NCBI RefSeq assembly: GCF_000382365.1
Contig: NZ_KB908239.1
Span: 1 to 34,376, forward strand
Reading direction: 5' to 3'
Length of the DNA stretch: 34,376 nt
DNA from: Pannonibacter phragmitetus DSM 14782
GTDB lineage: Bacteria > Pseudomonadota > Alphaproteobacteria > Rhizobiales > Stappiaceae
Under the pieces are notes generated by a model. It did not search any database. It worked only from the letters and a program-made list of their open reading frames with translations, and had not been told where the DNA came from. How positions within the stretch are numbered: position 1 is the first letter of the stretch; each line of letters begins with the position of its first letter. A program made the translations under genes and the position numbers. Below, piece after piece: positions 1 to 8,322 of the stretch.

Positions 1-44
1 CGGTCGCGAAACTCACCCGAAAACTTGTTCCTTGTAGCGCTCAT
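1..44 (-). CDS. IS3-family transposase OrfA, N-terminal codons only
   Basis: Reading leftwards from an ATG at 44-42, the frame gives [14 protein letters not shown] before running off the window. These residues are identical to the start of the longer orfA at 34144. An AGAAGGAG ribosome binding site precedes the ATG. OrfA of IS3 elements is the small helix-turn-helix subunit that is normally fused to OrfB by -1 frameshifting to give the active transposase. Nothing further can be said from 14 codons. Confidence 0.8.
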   Translation of the reverse strand, partial: MSATRNKFSGEFRD

Positions 45-94
45 CTCAGCTCCTTCTCACAAATAGGAGCCTCCTGGAAAGCCAGGACGGTTCA
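1..94 (-). mobile_element. IS3-family element, 5' end (left window edge)
   Basis: The first 94 bases are the exact reverse complement of 34094-34187. They comprise an IS terminus beginning TGAACCGTCCTGG, a short leader, a Shine-Dalgarno site and the first codons of an orfA. TGAACCG-type ends and the orfA sequence are typical of the IS51/IS407-like part of the IS3 family. Only this inner end is inside the window, so element length, outer repeat and target duplication cannot be seen. The neighbouring ORF is open right up to base 95, so the element has landed inside a gene. Confidence 0.85.
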
Positions 95-637
95 CTTCTA
101 CGATTTGGTCAGTCTAGGGCTATTGATGGAACTAGTTGGCTTAAGAGAAATGTTCAAGACGACACCTATAATAAAATTATCCCTTTGGTTAAGGGAGAGT
201 GGTCCGCACGAATACAAGCTTACCAAAGTTTATTTGGGAGAACGCCTGATCTTTTGAAAGCCGAAGTTGGAAACCTCGACAAAATGCGGCGCTTGCGCAA
301 CAAAGTGGCTCATAGCTTTGGCAGGGATCCGCAATACTTCGACGATCCCATGACCCTGGCTGGAAAATCTGAAAAACTTCGTGAAGACAAGCTTAAAAAG
401 TGGCTGTCTATAATTGATACATGTGCAACTGACATCGACAAACATCTTCTACCGGCACACATCGGTGAATTCGAGCTTATTTGGAAATACCATCATTGGA
501 GACACGAGACTCGCGACGCGATAGACAAAGGCTTTGAGGAGAATGCTGCATTCTCAAGAATGATAAATAGAACATACGGATCTTCCCCCGGAAGGTCTTT
601 CTGCAAAAGCCTTATTAAGCATTACAATTTATCATAG
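95..637 (+). pseudogene. HEPN-like protein, 3' fragment cut by an IS element
   Basis: The reading frame is open from base 95, directly at the IS terminus, to a stop at 635-637 (180 residues). The original N-terminus is therefore missing rather than the gene starting at the TTG at 185. At 296-313 the frame encodes RNKVAH, within MRRLRNKVAHSFG. This fits the Rx4-6H motif with a polar residue after Arg that marks HEPN-fold nucleases and related domains. The region is visibly more AT-rich than the rest of the window, which suggests horizontal acquisition. HEPN proteins commonly occur in toxin-antitoxin, abortive-infection and CRISPR contexts, but here no partner gene is visible. I do not recognise the exact family. 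Function would be lost unless the IS supplies a start. Confidence 0.6.
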
Positions 638-1078
638 ATGAGGTCGTTTTTATATTTTGAAATTTTTAGATACTTTTCGTACTTACACAAACGCAACCCC
701 ATAACACGTACCGTCCAAGCCTTGTGCCGGGACCTGTCAGGAACGCACGATCCAGCGGCCAATCGACCAGCCGCAACCTCTCCATCGTCATACCGGACGG
801 GAGCGAAGCGAAGATCCGGTACCGGTGAGCCACGGTCTATCCTGCTTCCGCATCGAACCGGCAATCACCCCGGCTCTCCGGTCCCGGCTCAAGGCCGGGA
901 TGACGATGGAGATGGAGTGCGTCCCTGCCGTCAATCGTTCTGCCGCCTTTCCGCCGTCATCCCCGCGCAGGCGGGGATCCAGTAGCCCCGGTGTCAGCCA
1001 TCTCCTGCTCCGGTCGCACTGGATCCCGGTCTTGCTGCTGCGCGCCAAACCGGGATGACATGGTGAGGCGGTGCCACC
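638..1078. other. Gene-free stretch with REP-like palindromes
   Basis: No convincing gene is seen here. The stretch goes from the AT-rich end of the HEPN-like fragment to GC-rich repeats. Arms CCATCGTCATACCGG (782-796) and CCGGGATGACGATGG (895-909) are complementary with one mismatch. A second palindromic unit lies at 956-1059 and recurs at 2859-2961. Short ORFs here run through the repeats and resemble nothing known. Confidence 0.6.
956..1059. repeat. REP-like palindromic repeat, copy A
   Basis: The unit begins GTCATCCCCGCGCAGGCGGG, continues ATCCAGTA, and ends with CACTGGATCCCGG...CCGGGATGAC, so it holds nested dyads. Copy B at 2859-2961 has the same orientation and nearly the same outer arms, with a diverged centre. 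Both copies lie just 3' of minus-strand genes: copy A 76 bp after the aldehyde dehydrogenase stop, copy B 21 bp after the regulator stop. Such repeats are dispersed through many alphaproteobacterial genomes. Confidence 0.75.
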
Positions 1079-1110
1079 ACAAAAAAGCGGCACGGTTGCC
1101 CGTGCCGCCA
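1079..1110 (-). terminator. Rho-independent terminator of the aldehyde dehydrogenase gene
   Basis: Read on the minus strand, a perfect 9-bp stem GCGGCACGG/CCGTGCCGC with a 4-base loop GCAA is followed directly by TTTTTT. It lies 26 bp downstream of the aldehyde dehydrogenase stop codon. Confidence 0.9.
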
Positions 1111-1134
1111 AGTGGATGTGTCCCGGGAGGGAGA

Positions 1135-2655
1135 TCAGAAGAAGCCGAGTTTGTTTGGGTTGTAGCTGACGAGGATGTTTTTCGTCTGCTGATAGTGGTC
1201 GAGCATCATCTTGTGGGTCTCGCGGCCGATCCCGGACTGCTTGTAGCCGCCGAAGGCCGCGTGGGCGGGATAGGCGTGGTAGTTGTTGACCCAGACGCGG
1301 CCCGCCTCGATGGCCCGGCCGAAGCGGTAGGCGCGGGTGCCGTCGCGGGTCCACACACCGGCACCAAGGCCGTACATGGTGTCATTGGCGATATGCAGCG
1401 CCTCTTCCTCAGTTTTGAACGTGGTAACGGAGACGACGGGGCCGAAGATTTCCTCCTGGAACACGCGCATCTTGTTGTGGCCCTTGAGGATGGTCGGCTG
1501 GATGTAGAAGCCGTTGGCCAGATCCCCGCCGAGACGGGCGGCGTCGCCGCCGGTCAGCACTTCCGCGCCTTCCTCCACGCCGATCTGCAGATAGGACATG
1601 ATCTTGTCATGCTGCTGCTGGCTGGCCTGTGCGCCCACCATGGTGGACGGGTCACGCGGGTCGCCCTGCTTGATGGCCTTCACGCGGGCGATGCAGCGGG
1701 CGATGAATTCCTCGTAGATGTCTTCCTGGATCAGCGCCCGCGACGGGCAGGTGCAGACTTCGCCCTGGTTGAAGGCAAAGAGCACGAAGCCTTCGACCGC
1801 CTTGTCGAGATAGGCGTCATCCTGCGCCATCACGTCGGAGAAGAAGATGTTGGGGCTCTTGCCGCCCAGTTCAAGCGTCACCGGAATGAGGTTGACCGTC
1901 GCCGCTTCCATGATCTTGCGGCCCGTGGCGGTGGAACCGGTGAAGGCGATCTTGGCAATGCGGCCGGACGAGGCCAGCGCGTGGCCAGCTTCGGCGCCGG
2001 TGCCGTTGACGATGTTGAGCACACCTGCGGGGAGCAGGTCGCCGATGAGCTCGGCCAGCACCAGAATGGCCGCCGGGGTCTGCTCGGCCGGCTTCATGAC
2101 GATGCAGTTGCCCGCAGCCAGGGCCGGAGCGAGTTTCCACGCTGCCATCAGGATGGAGAAGTTCCACGGGATGATCTGGCCGACGACGCCCAGCGGCTCA
2201 TGGAAGTGATAGGCGACCGTGTCATGGTCGATCTCGCTCATGGTGCCTTCCTGCCCGCGCAGCACACCGGCGAAATAGCGGAAGTGATCGACGGAGAGCG
2301 GAATGTCGGCGGCGGTCGTCTCGCGGATCGGCTTGCCGTTGTCCCAGGTTTCGGCAGCGGCCAGCACGTCGAGATTGGCCTCCATCACATCGGCGATCTT
2401 CAGGAGGATGTTGGCGCGGTGGGCGGCAGAGGTCTTGCCCCAGGCCTCGCGCGCCGCATGGGCGGCATCCAGCGCGGCGTTGATGTCGGCGGCATCGGAA
2501 CGGGCCACCTCGCAGATCTTGGCGCCGGTGATCGGGGTGATGTTGTCCATGTAGCGGCCGCTGACCGGCGGCACGAACTTGCCGCCGATGAAATTGTCAT
2601 AGCGCTCGCGGAACGGTGAAACGGTGCGGAAATCCGCCTGTGCCTGAATGTTCAT
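1135..2655 (-). CDS. NAD-dependent aldehyde dehydrogenase (ExaC/AldB/AcoD type)
   Basis: A 506-residue soluble aldehyde dehydrogenase, full length for the ExaC/AldB group that oxidises acetaldehyde and other short-chain aldehydes to acids with NAD(P). Visible landmarks are the nucleotide-binding region [20 protein letters not shown], the FTGSTATG loop, the general-base Glu in [11 protein letters not shown], the nucleophile in [12 protein letters not shown] (first Cys), and the C-terminal [12 protein letters not shown]. The ATG at 2655 is chosen because GGAGGAG lies eight bases upstream; an in-frame TTG five codons earlier overlaps that site. A palindrome about 110 bp upstream and an AcoR-like regulator gene directly upstream on the same strand suggest substrate-induced control. 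A strong terminator follows. The exact aldehyde is unknown. Confidence 0.93.
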   Translation of the reverse strand: MNIQAQADFRTVSPFRERYDNFIGGKFVPPVSGRYMDNITPITGAKICEVARSDAADINAALDAAHAAREAWGKTSAAHRANILLKIADVMEANLDVLAAAETWDNGKPIRETTAADIPLSVDHFRYFAGVLRGQEGTMSEIDHDTVAYHFHEPLGVVGQIIPWNFSILMAAWKLAPALAAGNCIVMKPAEQTPAAILVLAELIGDLLPAGVLNIVNGTGAEAGHALASSGRIAKIAFTGSTATGRKIMEAATVNLIPVTLELGGKSPNIFFSDVMAQDDAYLDKAVEGFVLFAFNQGEVCTCPSRALIQEDIYEEFIARCIARVKAIKQGDPRDPSTMVGAQASQQQHDKIMSYLQIGVEEGAEVLTGGDAARLGGDLANGFYIQPTILKGHNKMRVFQEEIFGPVVSVTTFKTEEEALHIANDTMYGLGAGVWTRDGTRAYRFGRAIEAGRVWVNNYHAYPAHAAFGGYKQSGIGRETHKMMLDHYQQTKNILVSYNPNKLGFF

Positions 2656-2756
2656 GCTTGTCTCCTCCAACGGGCCGCCTCCTCGCGGCCATGGGAAGAG
2701 CTTGACGCACGGCGGACGGTCTGAGGAGCCATGCCGGAAAGCCCCCGCCCGTGCCC

Positions 2757-2774
2757 TGTCGCAGTTCTGCGACA
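2757..2774. promoter_or_regulatory. Palindromic operator candidate upstream of the aldehyde dehydrogenase gene
   Basis: TGTCGCAG-TT-CTGCGACA is a perfect 8-bp inverted repeat with a 2-bp spacer, 102-119 bp upstream of the aldehyde dehydrogenase ATG. Fis-type helix-turn-helix regulators of the AcoR class bind dyads upstream of their targets, and such a regulator is encoded by the adjacent gene. The pairing is inferred from position only. Confidence 0.55.
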
Positions 2775-2858
2775 GATGATGGCGGGTTTTTGTGGGGGCT
2801 CATCCTCGCTGTGCCGCGGTGATTGACGGAAAGCCGTTCCACCGCAGCTTCTCACCTT

Positions 2859-2961
2859 GTCATCCCCGCGCAGGCGGGGATCCAGTAACCCCGGTATTTG
2901 CCATCATTTCCGCCGGGGTTACTGGATCCCGGCTTGCCGCTGCGCGGCAAGCCGGGATGAC
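2859..2961. repeat. REP-like palindromic repeat, copy B
   Basis: Same unit and orientation as the repeat at 956-1059, with outer arms GTCATCCCCGCG and CCGGGATGAC. The inner parts pair well: ATCCAGTAACCCCGG with CCGGGGTTACTGGAT, and CCGGCTTGCCG with CGGCAAGCCGG. It sits in the 3' flank of the regulator gene and could act as a transcript-end hairpin. Confidence 0.8.
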
Positions 2962-2981
2962 ATACTGAGGGGGACGCCCCC

Positions 2982-3926
2982 TCACTCCTTCGCCAGCTTG
3001 CGGTGCAGCGTGGCGCGGGAGAGGCCGAGGGCGCGGGAGGCGGCGGAGACGTTGCCGGAGGCCCGCGCCAGTGCCCGGTGCAGCACGGCGCGCTCCGCAT
3101 CCTCAAGCCGCTCATGCACCGGCAGGCCGAGAAGATCGGCAAGCGGGCGTGGACTTTCGGCGGGATCGCAGGTGAGGCCGAGAATGGCGCGCGCCCCGCG
3201 TGTGGCGCCGATGACGAGATCATCCTCATCCACCGCCACAAGGGCGGCAAGGCCATGCGTGCCGCCGCCCGGCACAAGCACCACACGGGCCTTCGGGAAG
3301 GCAGCATGGAAGAGATCAGCCTCCACTTTCTGCGCAGTGTTCTGCACCGTCTGGCTGATGAGGCTGAGCACGGCGGCGGACACGTCCTGCTCGGCCGTGG
3401 ACACATCGATCACCGCCGCCAGCTGGCCGCTGGCGTCATGCACGGGGGCGGAGGTGCAGGTGAGGCCGATGTTGCGGGCGAGAAAATGCTGGTCACGATG
3501 GATTGTCACGGCCCTGCCCTCGGCAAGGCAGGTGCCGATGCCATTGGTGCCGGCTTCCGCTTCGGACCATACGGCGCCGGTCCACAGGCCGGAGGCGGCG
3601 AAATCGCGGTCCTCGGATGAATTGCCGCGCCGTTCCACCGCGATACCTTCCGCGTCGGCCAGCACCACACAGGCGCCAAGGCCGCCGATGGTCTGGAACA
3701 GCCAGTCGAGATGGGGCGCGGCGGCAGCCACAAGCCCGCCCATGCGCTCGCGCACGAGGGCAAGTTCCTGAGCCGTCAGGCGCGGCTCCACCCGGCGTTT
3801 CACCGGATCAAGGCCATGCAGGTGGGCCGATCGGGCCCAGGATGCGGCAATGGGCGAGCGCGCCGCCTGCCCGCTGGCAAGCGCCGCCTCGATACGGCTC
3901 TGATGCTGAGACGTCACCGTGGGCAT
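2982..3926 (-). CDS. GAF-Fis transcriptional regulator, AcoR-like without AAA+ domain
   Basis: A 314-residue protein. Its N-terminal two thirds resemble the AcoR sensory region, a GAF-like domain with landmarks GLWTGAVWSEAEAGTNGIGT and HFLARNIGLTCTSAPVHDASG. The C-terminus is a Fis-type helix-turn-helix ending GNVSAASRALGLSRATLHRK. Full AcoR proteins are about 600-670 residues and carry a sigma-54-activating AAA+ module between these parts. Here no Walker A or GAFTGA motif is present, so the protein should not activate sigma-54 promoters. The ATG at 3926 follows GGGAGGAA; the longer open frame upstream of it reads as non-coding. Being directly upstream of the aldehyde dehydrogenase on the same strand, it probably controls that gene in response to an aldehyde, alcohol or acetoin-like effector. 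This is inference. Confidence 0.85.
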   Translation of the reverse strand: MPTVTSQHQSRIEAALASGQAARSPIAASWARSAHLHGLDPVKRRVEPRLTAQELALVRERMGGLVAAAAPHLDWLFQTIGGLGACVVLADAEGIAVERRGNSSEDRDFAASGLWTGAVWSEAEAGTNGIGTCLAEGRAVTIHRDQHFLARNIGLTCTSAPVHDASGQLAAVIDVSTAEQDVSAAVLSLISQTVQNTAQKVEADLFHAAFPKARVVLVPGGGTHGLAALVAVDEDDLVIGATRGARAILGLTCDPAESPRPLADLLGLPVHERLEDAERAVLHRALARASGNVSAASRALGLSRATLHRKLAKE

Positions 3927-4135
3927 GTCTGGTTCCTCCCGCAAGGCTCTGACAGTCTGCATCCTGCCCACAGGAACAGGACGCAGGCCGAAGCCCCTGA
4001 GGCGGCAGGCACCACTCCCGGCGGGCCTTTGTTGCAAGGACGCGGATCTCTCCCTTCCGCGAGCCTCAAGCCCCCGATGCGCACCGTGCCGCAAGGAAAG
4101 ACTAGCAGCTTCGCCGCGCGCACGCCACCGGCGGA

Positions 4136-6238
4136 TTACACGGCTGGGCGCACCCATACGGCGCAGTCATGGAAGGCGGCACCGCCATAGGGGGCAATGG
4201 GCTCGGCGCCGATCAGCGTGTTGATACCATTGCCGTTTTCAAAGGCCGTGTTGGGCCAGATGCCTTCCGACACCACCGTGCCGGGGGCCAGCCCCTCCAC
4301 ATGGCGCAGATGCAGCCGCACCTCGCCGCGCCGGTTGCCCAGGATAACGCGGGCGCCATCCTCCAGCCCCGCAGCGGCGGCTTCGCCGGGACGCATCCAG
4401 ACCTCCGGCCGGCCGCCTTCCTTCTTGGTGGAACCAGGCGTTTCGGTGAAGCTGGAATTGAGGAAGGAGCGGGCGGGCGCCGTCACCAGCCGGAACGGAT
4501 GCTCCGCGTCGGCATTCTCCACCGCGTTCCAGTAATCCGGCAGGCGCGGCATGGCCGCGTGGGCGCCGAAGGGCTTGCCGTCTTCCGGCCGGTTGGGCGC
4601 AGCGGTGAAGCCCCAGTCCACCTTGAAGTGATACTTGCCGTCCGCATGGCCGAAGCCATCGAGATAATGGGCGGTGCGGAAGTCCGGCTGCAGATCCTTC
4701 CAGCGCCCGGCCTCCAGTTCGGCCAGCGTGCCATAGCCGGAATTGACGAGCATCCAGTCCACATGCTCGCGGGCGCTCATGTGGAAGCCGGGGTGATCCC
4801 TTGCATCAAGACGCTTCGCCAATTCGTTGATAACGAATATGTTCTCCCGCGCCTCGCCCGGCGCTTCCGTCAGCTTTGGGCCGAACAGCATGTACTGGTG
4901 GCCGCCGCCCCGGTAGATGTCGTCATGCTCCAGAAACTGCGTGGCTGGCAGCACGATGTCGGCATAGCGGGCGGTGTCCGTCATGAACTGCTCATGCACC
5001 ACGGTGAAGAGATCCTTGCGGGCAAAACCCTGCTTCACCAGCGTCTGCTCGGGTGCGACCGAAACCGGATTGGTGTTCTGGATCAGCAGCGCCGTGACCG
5101 GCGGTCCGCCAGCCAGCGCCTCCGTGTCACCGGTCAGCACTCGGCCGATGAGGCTCTGGTCGAGGAACCTTGTGCCGGTACGAAGGGAACTGCCCTCGAC
5201 CATCGACTTGTCGAGCTTGTAGATCGCCCCGTTGTTGTGAAAGGCCCCGCCTCCCTCATACTGCCAGGAGCCGGCAACAGCTGCGATGCAGGCCGCCGCA
5301 TGCATGGAGACGGCGCCGTTGCGGCTGCGGGTGAAGCCATAGCCAAGGCGGATAAAGGTGCGCTTCACTTCACCGATCATCCGGGCGAGCTGCGTGATCT
5401 CTTCAGCCGGAACGCCGGTGATCGCCTCGGCCCATTCCGGCGTGCGTGTGGCAAGGTGCGCCTCCAGCTCATCCGGGCAATCGGTGTAACGGGCAAGATA
5501 CTCCCGGTCGGCCAGTCCGTCACGGAACAGCACATGCATGATGGCGCAGGCCAGCGCCGCGTCGCTGCCGGGCTTCAGCACGATCCCGATATCCGCCTGC
5601 TTCATCGTTTCGGTGCGGTAGACGTCAACCACGATGATCTTGGCGCCGCGCGTCTTGCGGGCGGTGATGGCGTGGGTCATCACATTCACTTGCGTCGCCA
5701 CCGCATTGGTGCCCCAGATGATGATCTGGTCGGCCTTCATCATCTCGCGCGGGTCCGGCCCGGCCAGAAGCCCGGTTCCGGCCACATAACCGGTCCAGGC
5801 CGGATTGGTGCAGATCGAGGAAAACTGCTGCGAATAACCCTTGGCATGGCGCAGGCGATGGATGCTGTCGCGCTGCACCAGGCCCATGGTGCCGGCGTAG
5901 TAATAGGGCCAGACCGTCTCCGGCCCGTGCTTAGCCTCCGCCTCCAGGAAACGCGCAGCAATAAGGTCCAGTGCCTCGTCCCAGGTGATGGGCTCGAACC
6001 GCCCTTCCCCCTTCGCCCCAACGCGGGCCATCGGCGTCAGCAGCCGGTCCGGGTGGTACAGCCGCTCGGCATAGCGGGCGACCTTGGCGCAGATGACCCC
6101 TGCCGTGAAGGGATTGTCCGCCGCCCCTCGCAAGCGGCCGATACGGCCCTCTGCCGTCACCTCCACATCCAGCGCGCAGGTGGAGGGGCAGTCATGCGGA
6201 CAGGCGGAATGGGCGGTGATGGTGACAGGCTTGTTCAT
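4136..6238 (-). CDS. Molybdopterin-dependent oxidoreductase with 4Fe-4S cluster (DMSO reductase family)
   Basis: A 700-residue enzyme of the DMSO reductase superfamily. Cys13, Cys17, Cys21 and Cys50 (CPHDCPSTC...ICAKV) bind an N-terminal 4Fe-4S cluster. The central domain binds the two molybdopterin guanine dinucleotides, with IIWGTNAVATQVN, VVDVYRTET and LIQNTNPVSVAPEQ. Cys143 in SSICTNPAW is the candidate molybdenum ligand. The C-terminal beta-barrel includes ALDH-unrelated landmarks WMRPGEAAAAGLEDGARV and GGAAFHDCAVW. The ATG at 6238 is chosen because the cluster motif starts at residue 13, as in relatives; the frame stays open 42 codons further but reads as non-coding. No Tat signal is seen, so the enzyme should be cytoplasmic. 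No electron-transfer partner subunit lies beside it, and the substrate cannot be told from sequence. Confidence 0.9.
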   Translation of the reverse strand: MNKPVTITAHSACPHDCPSTCALDVEVTAEGRIGRLRGAADNPFTAGVICAKVARYAERLYHPDRLLTPMARVGAKGEGRFEPITWDEALDLIAARFLEAEAKHGPETVWPYYYAGTMGLVQRDSIHRLRHAKGYSQQFSSICTNPAWTGYVAGTGLLAGPDPREMMKADQIIIWGTNAVATQVNVMTHAITARKTRGAKIIVVDVYRTETMKQADIGIVLKPGSDAALACAIMHVLFRDGLADREYLARYTDCPDELEAHLATRTPEWAEAITGVPAEEITQLARMIGEVKRTFIRLGYGFTRSRNGAVSMHAAACIAAVAGSWQYEGGGAFHNNGAIYKLDKSMVEGSSLRTGTRFLDQSLIGRVLTGDTEALAGGPPVTALLIQNTNPVSVAPEQTLVKQGFARKDLFTVVHEQFMTDTARYADIVLPATQFLEHDDIYRGGGHQYMLFGPKLTEAPGEARENIFVINELAKRLDARDHPGFHMSAREHVDWMLVNSGYGTLAELEAGRWKDLQPDFRTAHYLDGFGHADGKYHFKVDWGFTAAPNRPEDGKPFGAHAAMPRLPDYWNAVENADAEHPFRLVTAPARSFLNSSFTETPGSTKKEGGRPEVWMRPGEAAAAGLEDGARVILGNRRGEVRLHLRHVEGLAPGTVVSEGIWPNTAFENGNGINTLIGAEPIAPYGGAAFHDCAVWVRPAV

Positions 6239-6495
6239 CTTCGGTCTTTTCGGGGTCCCAGTGGCGCCGCCCCAAAGCAGAATGCCGCTTAAGGCGGGGT
6301 GAGGCCGCCTGCGGGGCGCAGGCAGCCCGGGAGCTATGTCTTCTTTCGCCAGCTTTCGGGACACCGGCGCATGAAGTCAAGCCGGACCGGGAGGCGGTTG
6401 CAAGCAAGGAACCGTTCTGCCGGGAAAAGGCGCAGCGGCGGTGTGTGGTCTTGAGTGCATGCAACAGGAACATCCCGCTAACCTCACCTTAAGAC
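6239..6495. other. Divergent promoter region between the molybdoenzyme gene and lexA
   Basis: No gene is seen. The stretch separates divergently transcribed genes and must contain the molybdoenzyme promoter. I could not pick out a clear -35/-10 pair for that gene. Confidence 0.5.
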
Positions 6496-6524
6496 TTGTG
6501 GAACACAGTGAGAACAGCTAAGGT
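6496..6524 (+). promoter_or_regulatory. lexA promoter with SOS box
   Basis: GAACACAGTGAGAAC at 6501-6515 is GAAC-N7-GAAC, the reverse-strand form of the alphaproteobacterial LexA box GTTC-N7-GTTC. It lies between a possible -35 (TTGTGG, 6496-6501) and -10 (TAAGGT, 6519-6524) with 17-bp spacing, 51 bp upstream of the lexA ATG. This is the expected arrangement for autorepression. Confidence 0.85.
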
Positions 6525-6565
6525 ACGTTCATGATTTGTACCAGACCCTCCAACGGGGACCTCAC

Positions 6566-7288
6566 ATGCTGACGCGCAAGCAACACGAACTGCTGATGTT
6601 CATTCATGAGCGCCTGAAGGAATCCGGGGTTCCGCCGTCCTTTGACGAAATGAAGGACGCACTGGACCTCCGGTCCAAGTCCGGCATTCACCGTCTGATC
6701 ACGGCGCTGGAGGAGCGCGGCTTCATCCGCCGCCTGCCCAACAGGGCGCGCGCCATGGAAGTGGTCCGCCTGCCGGATTCGGTCACGCCGGGCCTGTCTT
6801 CGCCGCGCGGCAAAGGCTTTGCGCCATCTGTGATCGAGGGATCGCTCGGCAAGGCATCTGCCCCGGCCGCCGCTCCGTCCGCCCCGGTGGCGGAAACCGC
6901 CCCTCACTTCACCTCCATCCCGGTCATGGGCCGCATCGCTGCCGGTGTTCCGATTGAAGCGATCCAGACCCACAGCCACTCCATCTCCGTGCCGCCGGAA
7001 TTGATCAGCCGCGGGGAGCACTATGCGCTGGAAGTGCGCGGCGATTCGATGATCGAGGCCGGCATTCTGGATGGCGACACGGTGCTGATCCGCAAGACCG
7101 ACACGGCCGAGAGCGGCGACATCATCGTGGCGCTGGTGGATGACGAGGAGGCAACGCTCAAGCGCCTGCGCAAGAAGGGCGCTTCCGTGGCGCTGGAGGC
7201 TGCCAACCCGGCCTATGAAACCCGCATCTTCGGCCCCGGCCGCGTGCGCATCCAGGGCAAGCTCGTTGCTCTCTTCCGGCAGTATTGA
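6566..7288 (+). CDS. lexA: SOS-response repressor and autopeptidase LexA
   Basis: A 240-residue LexA. Residues 1-65 form the winged helix-turn-helix that binds SOS boxes ([40 protein letters not shown]). A long Ala/Pro-rich linker (about 72-115), usual in alphaproteobacterial LexA, leads to the S24 peptidase fold. The cleavage site is Ala126-Gly127 (GRIAAGVP), the nucleophile Ser161 (RGDSMIEAG) and the general base Lys199 (EEATLKRL). On RecA-ssDNA contact the protein cleaves itself and releases DNA-repair genes. The ATG at 6566 gives the canonical MLTRKQ start; the open frame ten codons earlier is not needed. The SOS box upstream indicates autoregulation. Confidence 0.97.
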   Translation: MLTRKQHELLMFIHERLKESGVPPSFDEMKDALDLRSKSGIHRLITALEERGFIRRLPNRARAMEVVRLPDSVTPGLSSPRGKGFAPSVIEGSLGKASAPAAAPSAPVAETAPHFTSIPVMGRIAAGVPIEAIQTHSHSISVPPELISRGEHYALEVRGDSMIEAGILDGDTVLIRKTDTAESGDIIVALVDDEEATLKRLRKKGASVALEAANPAYETRIFGPGRVRIQGKLVALFRQY

Positions 7289-7318
7289 GCCGCTGCCACC
7301 CGTTCGACACGCTTGAAG

Positions 7319-7352
7319 AATGCCGGAGACACTGTTTCCGGCATTTCTGTTT
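7319..7352 (+). terminator. Probable terminator after lexA
   Basis: AATGCCGGA (7319-7327) pairs with TCCGGCATT (7337-7345), a perfect 9-bp stem, followed by the T-rich TCTGTTT. It starts 31 bp after the lexA stop. Confidence 0.7.
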
Positions 7353-7740
7353 ACGGCAGCACGCGGCAAGCACCCGGCAGACTTGCGTCACCCGCAACTG
7401 GCCAGGCCCGCGCGGTGCCAGAGCCTGTGTGAGGCCAATCCCAGCAAAAGCAGGCGCCGGTTTTGCGCCCGCAATCGCGTGAAAACAGACAGCCAGAGCA
7501 CCACCGGCCGCTCCGTTTTCATCGAACGTGCTCCAGGCATGATGCGTCAGCCGCTCAAAGCCTTGATACCAGCGGTGAAGAGGCATTGGGACCAAGTTCC
7601 CGCCGGGCACAAAAGTTGCCGGCCTGCCCTCCTTGCCCCCTGCGTCAAAACGCATCTTGCTCCAGACGCGTCTGCGCCGCAGTTAGCGGGTAAGGAAATA
7701 TCCTGATTTGCCGCAAACCGGCCAGCATAAGGAGGCCCTC
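7353..7740. other. Gene-free stretch between lexA and the DUF983 gene
   Basis: About 390 bp in which several frames are open by chance, but none gives a recognisable protein or a good ribosome binding site. A minus-strand frame (7158-7655) overlaps lexA and lacks support. The promoter of the DUF983 gene must lie here. Confidence 0.45.
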
Positions 7741-8151
7741 ATGCCCATCGAGACATCCAGCCAGTGGCCAGCCCAGTCGCCCGCCCATGTCGGTGTGCGC
7801 GGGCGCTGCCCGCGTTGCGGCCAGGGGCATCTGTTCAAGGGCTTTCTCACCCTTGCCCCGTCCTGTGAAGTCTGCGGCCTTGACTACAGCTTCGCCGACC
7901 CGGCGGATGGCCCGGCCTTCTTCGTCATCTGCTTTGCCTGCGTTCCGAGCGTTGCCTTCGCCATGTGGCTGGAAATTGCCTTCACGGCGCCCTATTGGGT
8001 CCACCTCGTCACAACGCTGCCCCTGCTGCTCCTCACCTGCATCCCGCCCCTCCGCCCCCTCAAGGGCTGGCTGGTAGCAAGCCAGTATATTTACAAGGCC
8101 GAGGAAGGCAGGCTGGTGACGGATGATAAGGACGGCAAGGAGCCCGGTTAA
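7741..8151 (+). CDS. DUF983 family membrane protein with zinc ribbon
   Basis: A 136-residue protein matching DUF983 proteins of alphaproteobacteria. An N-terminal zinc ribbon (CPRCGQGHLFKGF...CEVCGLDY, CxxC-x20ish-CxxC) is followed by two hydrophobic helices (FFVICFACVPSVAFAMWLEI and VHLVTTLPLLLLTCIPPL). The ATG at 7741 has an ideal AAGGAGG site six bases upstream. DUF983 genes are often found near cytochrome oxidase assembly genes in related bacteria, but not here. Function is unknown; a membrane-associated metal-binding role is plausible. Confidence 0.85.
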   Translation: MPIETSSQWPAQSPAHVGVRGRCPRCGQGHLFKGFLTLAPSCEVCGLDYSFADPADGPAFFVICFACVPSVAFAMWLEIAFTAPYWVHLVTTLPLLLLTCIPPLRPLKGWLVASQYIYKAEEGRLVTDDKDGKEPG

Positions 8152-8322
8152 GGCCGCGGACTTGTCACAGGGGCCTGCACGTCGTTGCACGATCGCATCC
8201 CCTCGACCGCCGCAAGCCGTTGGAAGCGCGGCAGGGGCCCGAGATGCGGGCTTCACCTTATACCAAGGCTTTCGATGCTGACGCATCACGCCTTTAAAAT
8301 ACTCAAGCGCCGCACGGGCTTA

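Noticed and set aside
991-2619. 542-residue plus-strand open frame opposite the aldehyde dehydrogenase
   Set aside because: It lies wholly antisense to a well-recognised gene; the translation is rich in His, Gly and Val repeats with no known motif, a usual shadow in GC-rich DNA.
2740-2757. Possible sigma-54 promoter (GGGCACG then GGC) upstream of the aldehyde dehydrogenase
   Set aside because: GG and GC elements are 11 rather than 10 bases apart, the site abuts the palindrome, and the adjacent regulator lacks the AAA+ domain needed for sigma-54 activation.
4169-6292. 707-residue plus-strand open frame opposite the molybdoenzyme
   Set aside because: Antisense shadow of a clear DMSO reductase-family gene, without recognisable domains.
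7158-7655. 165-residue minus-strand open frame after lexA
   Set aside because: It overlaps the lexA 3' end and terminator, and its sequence shows no family features.
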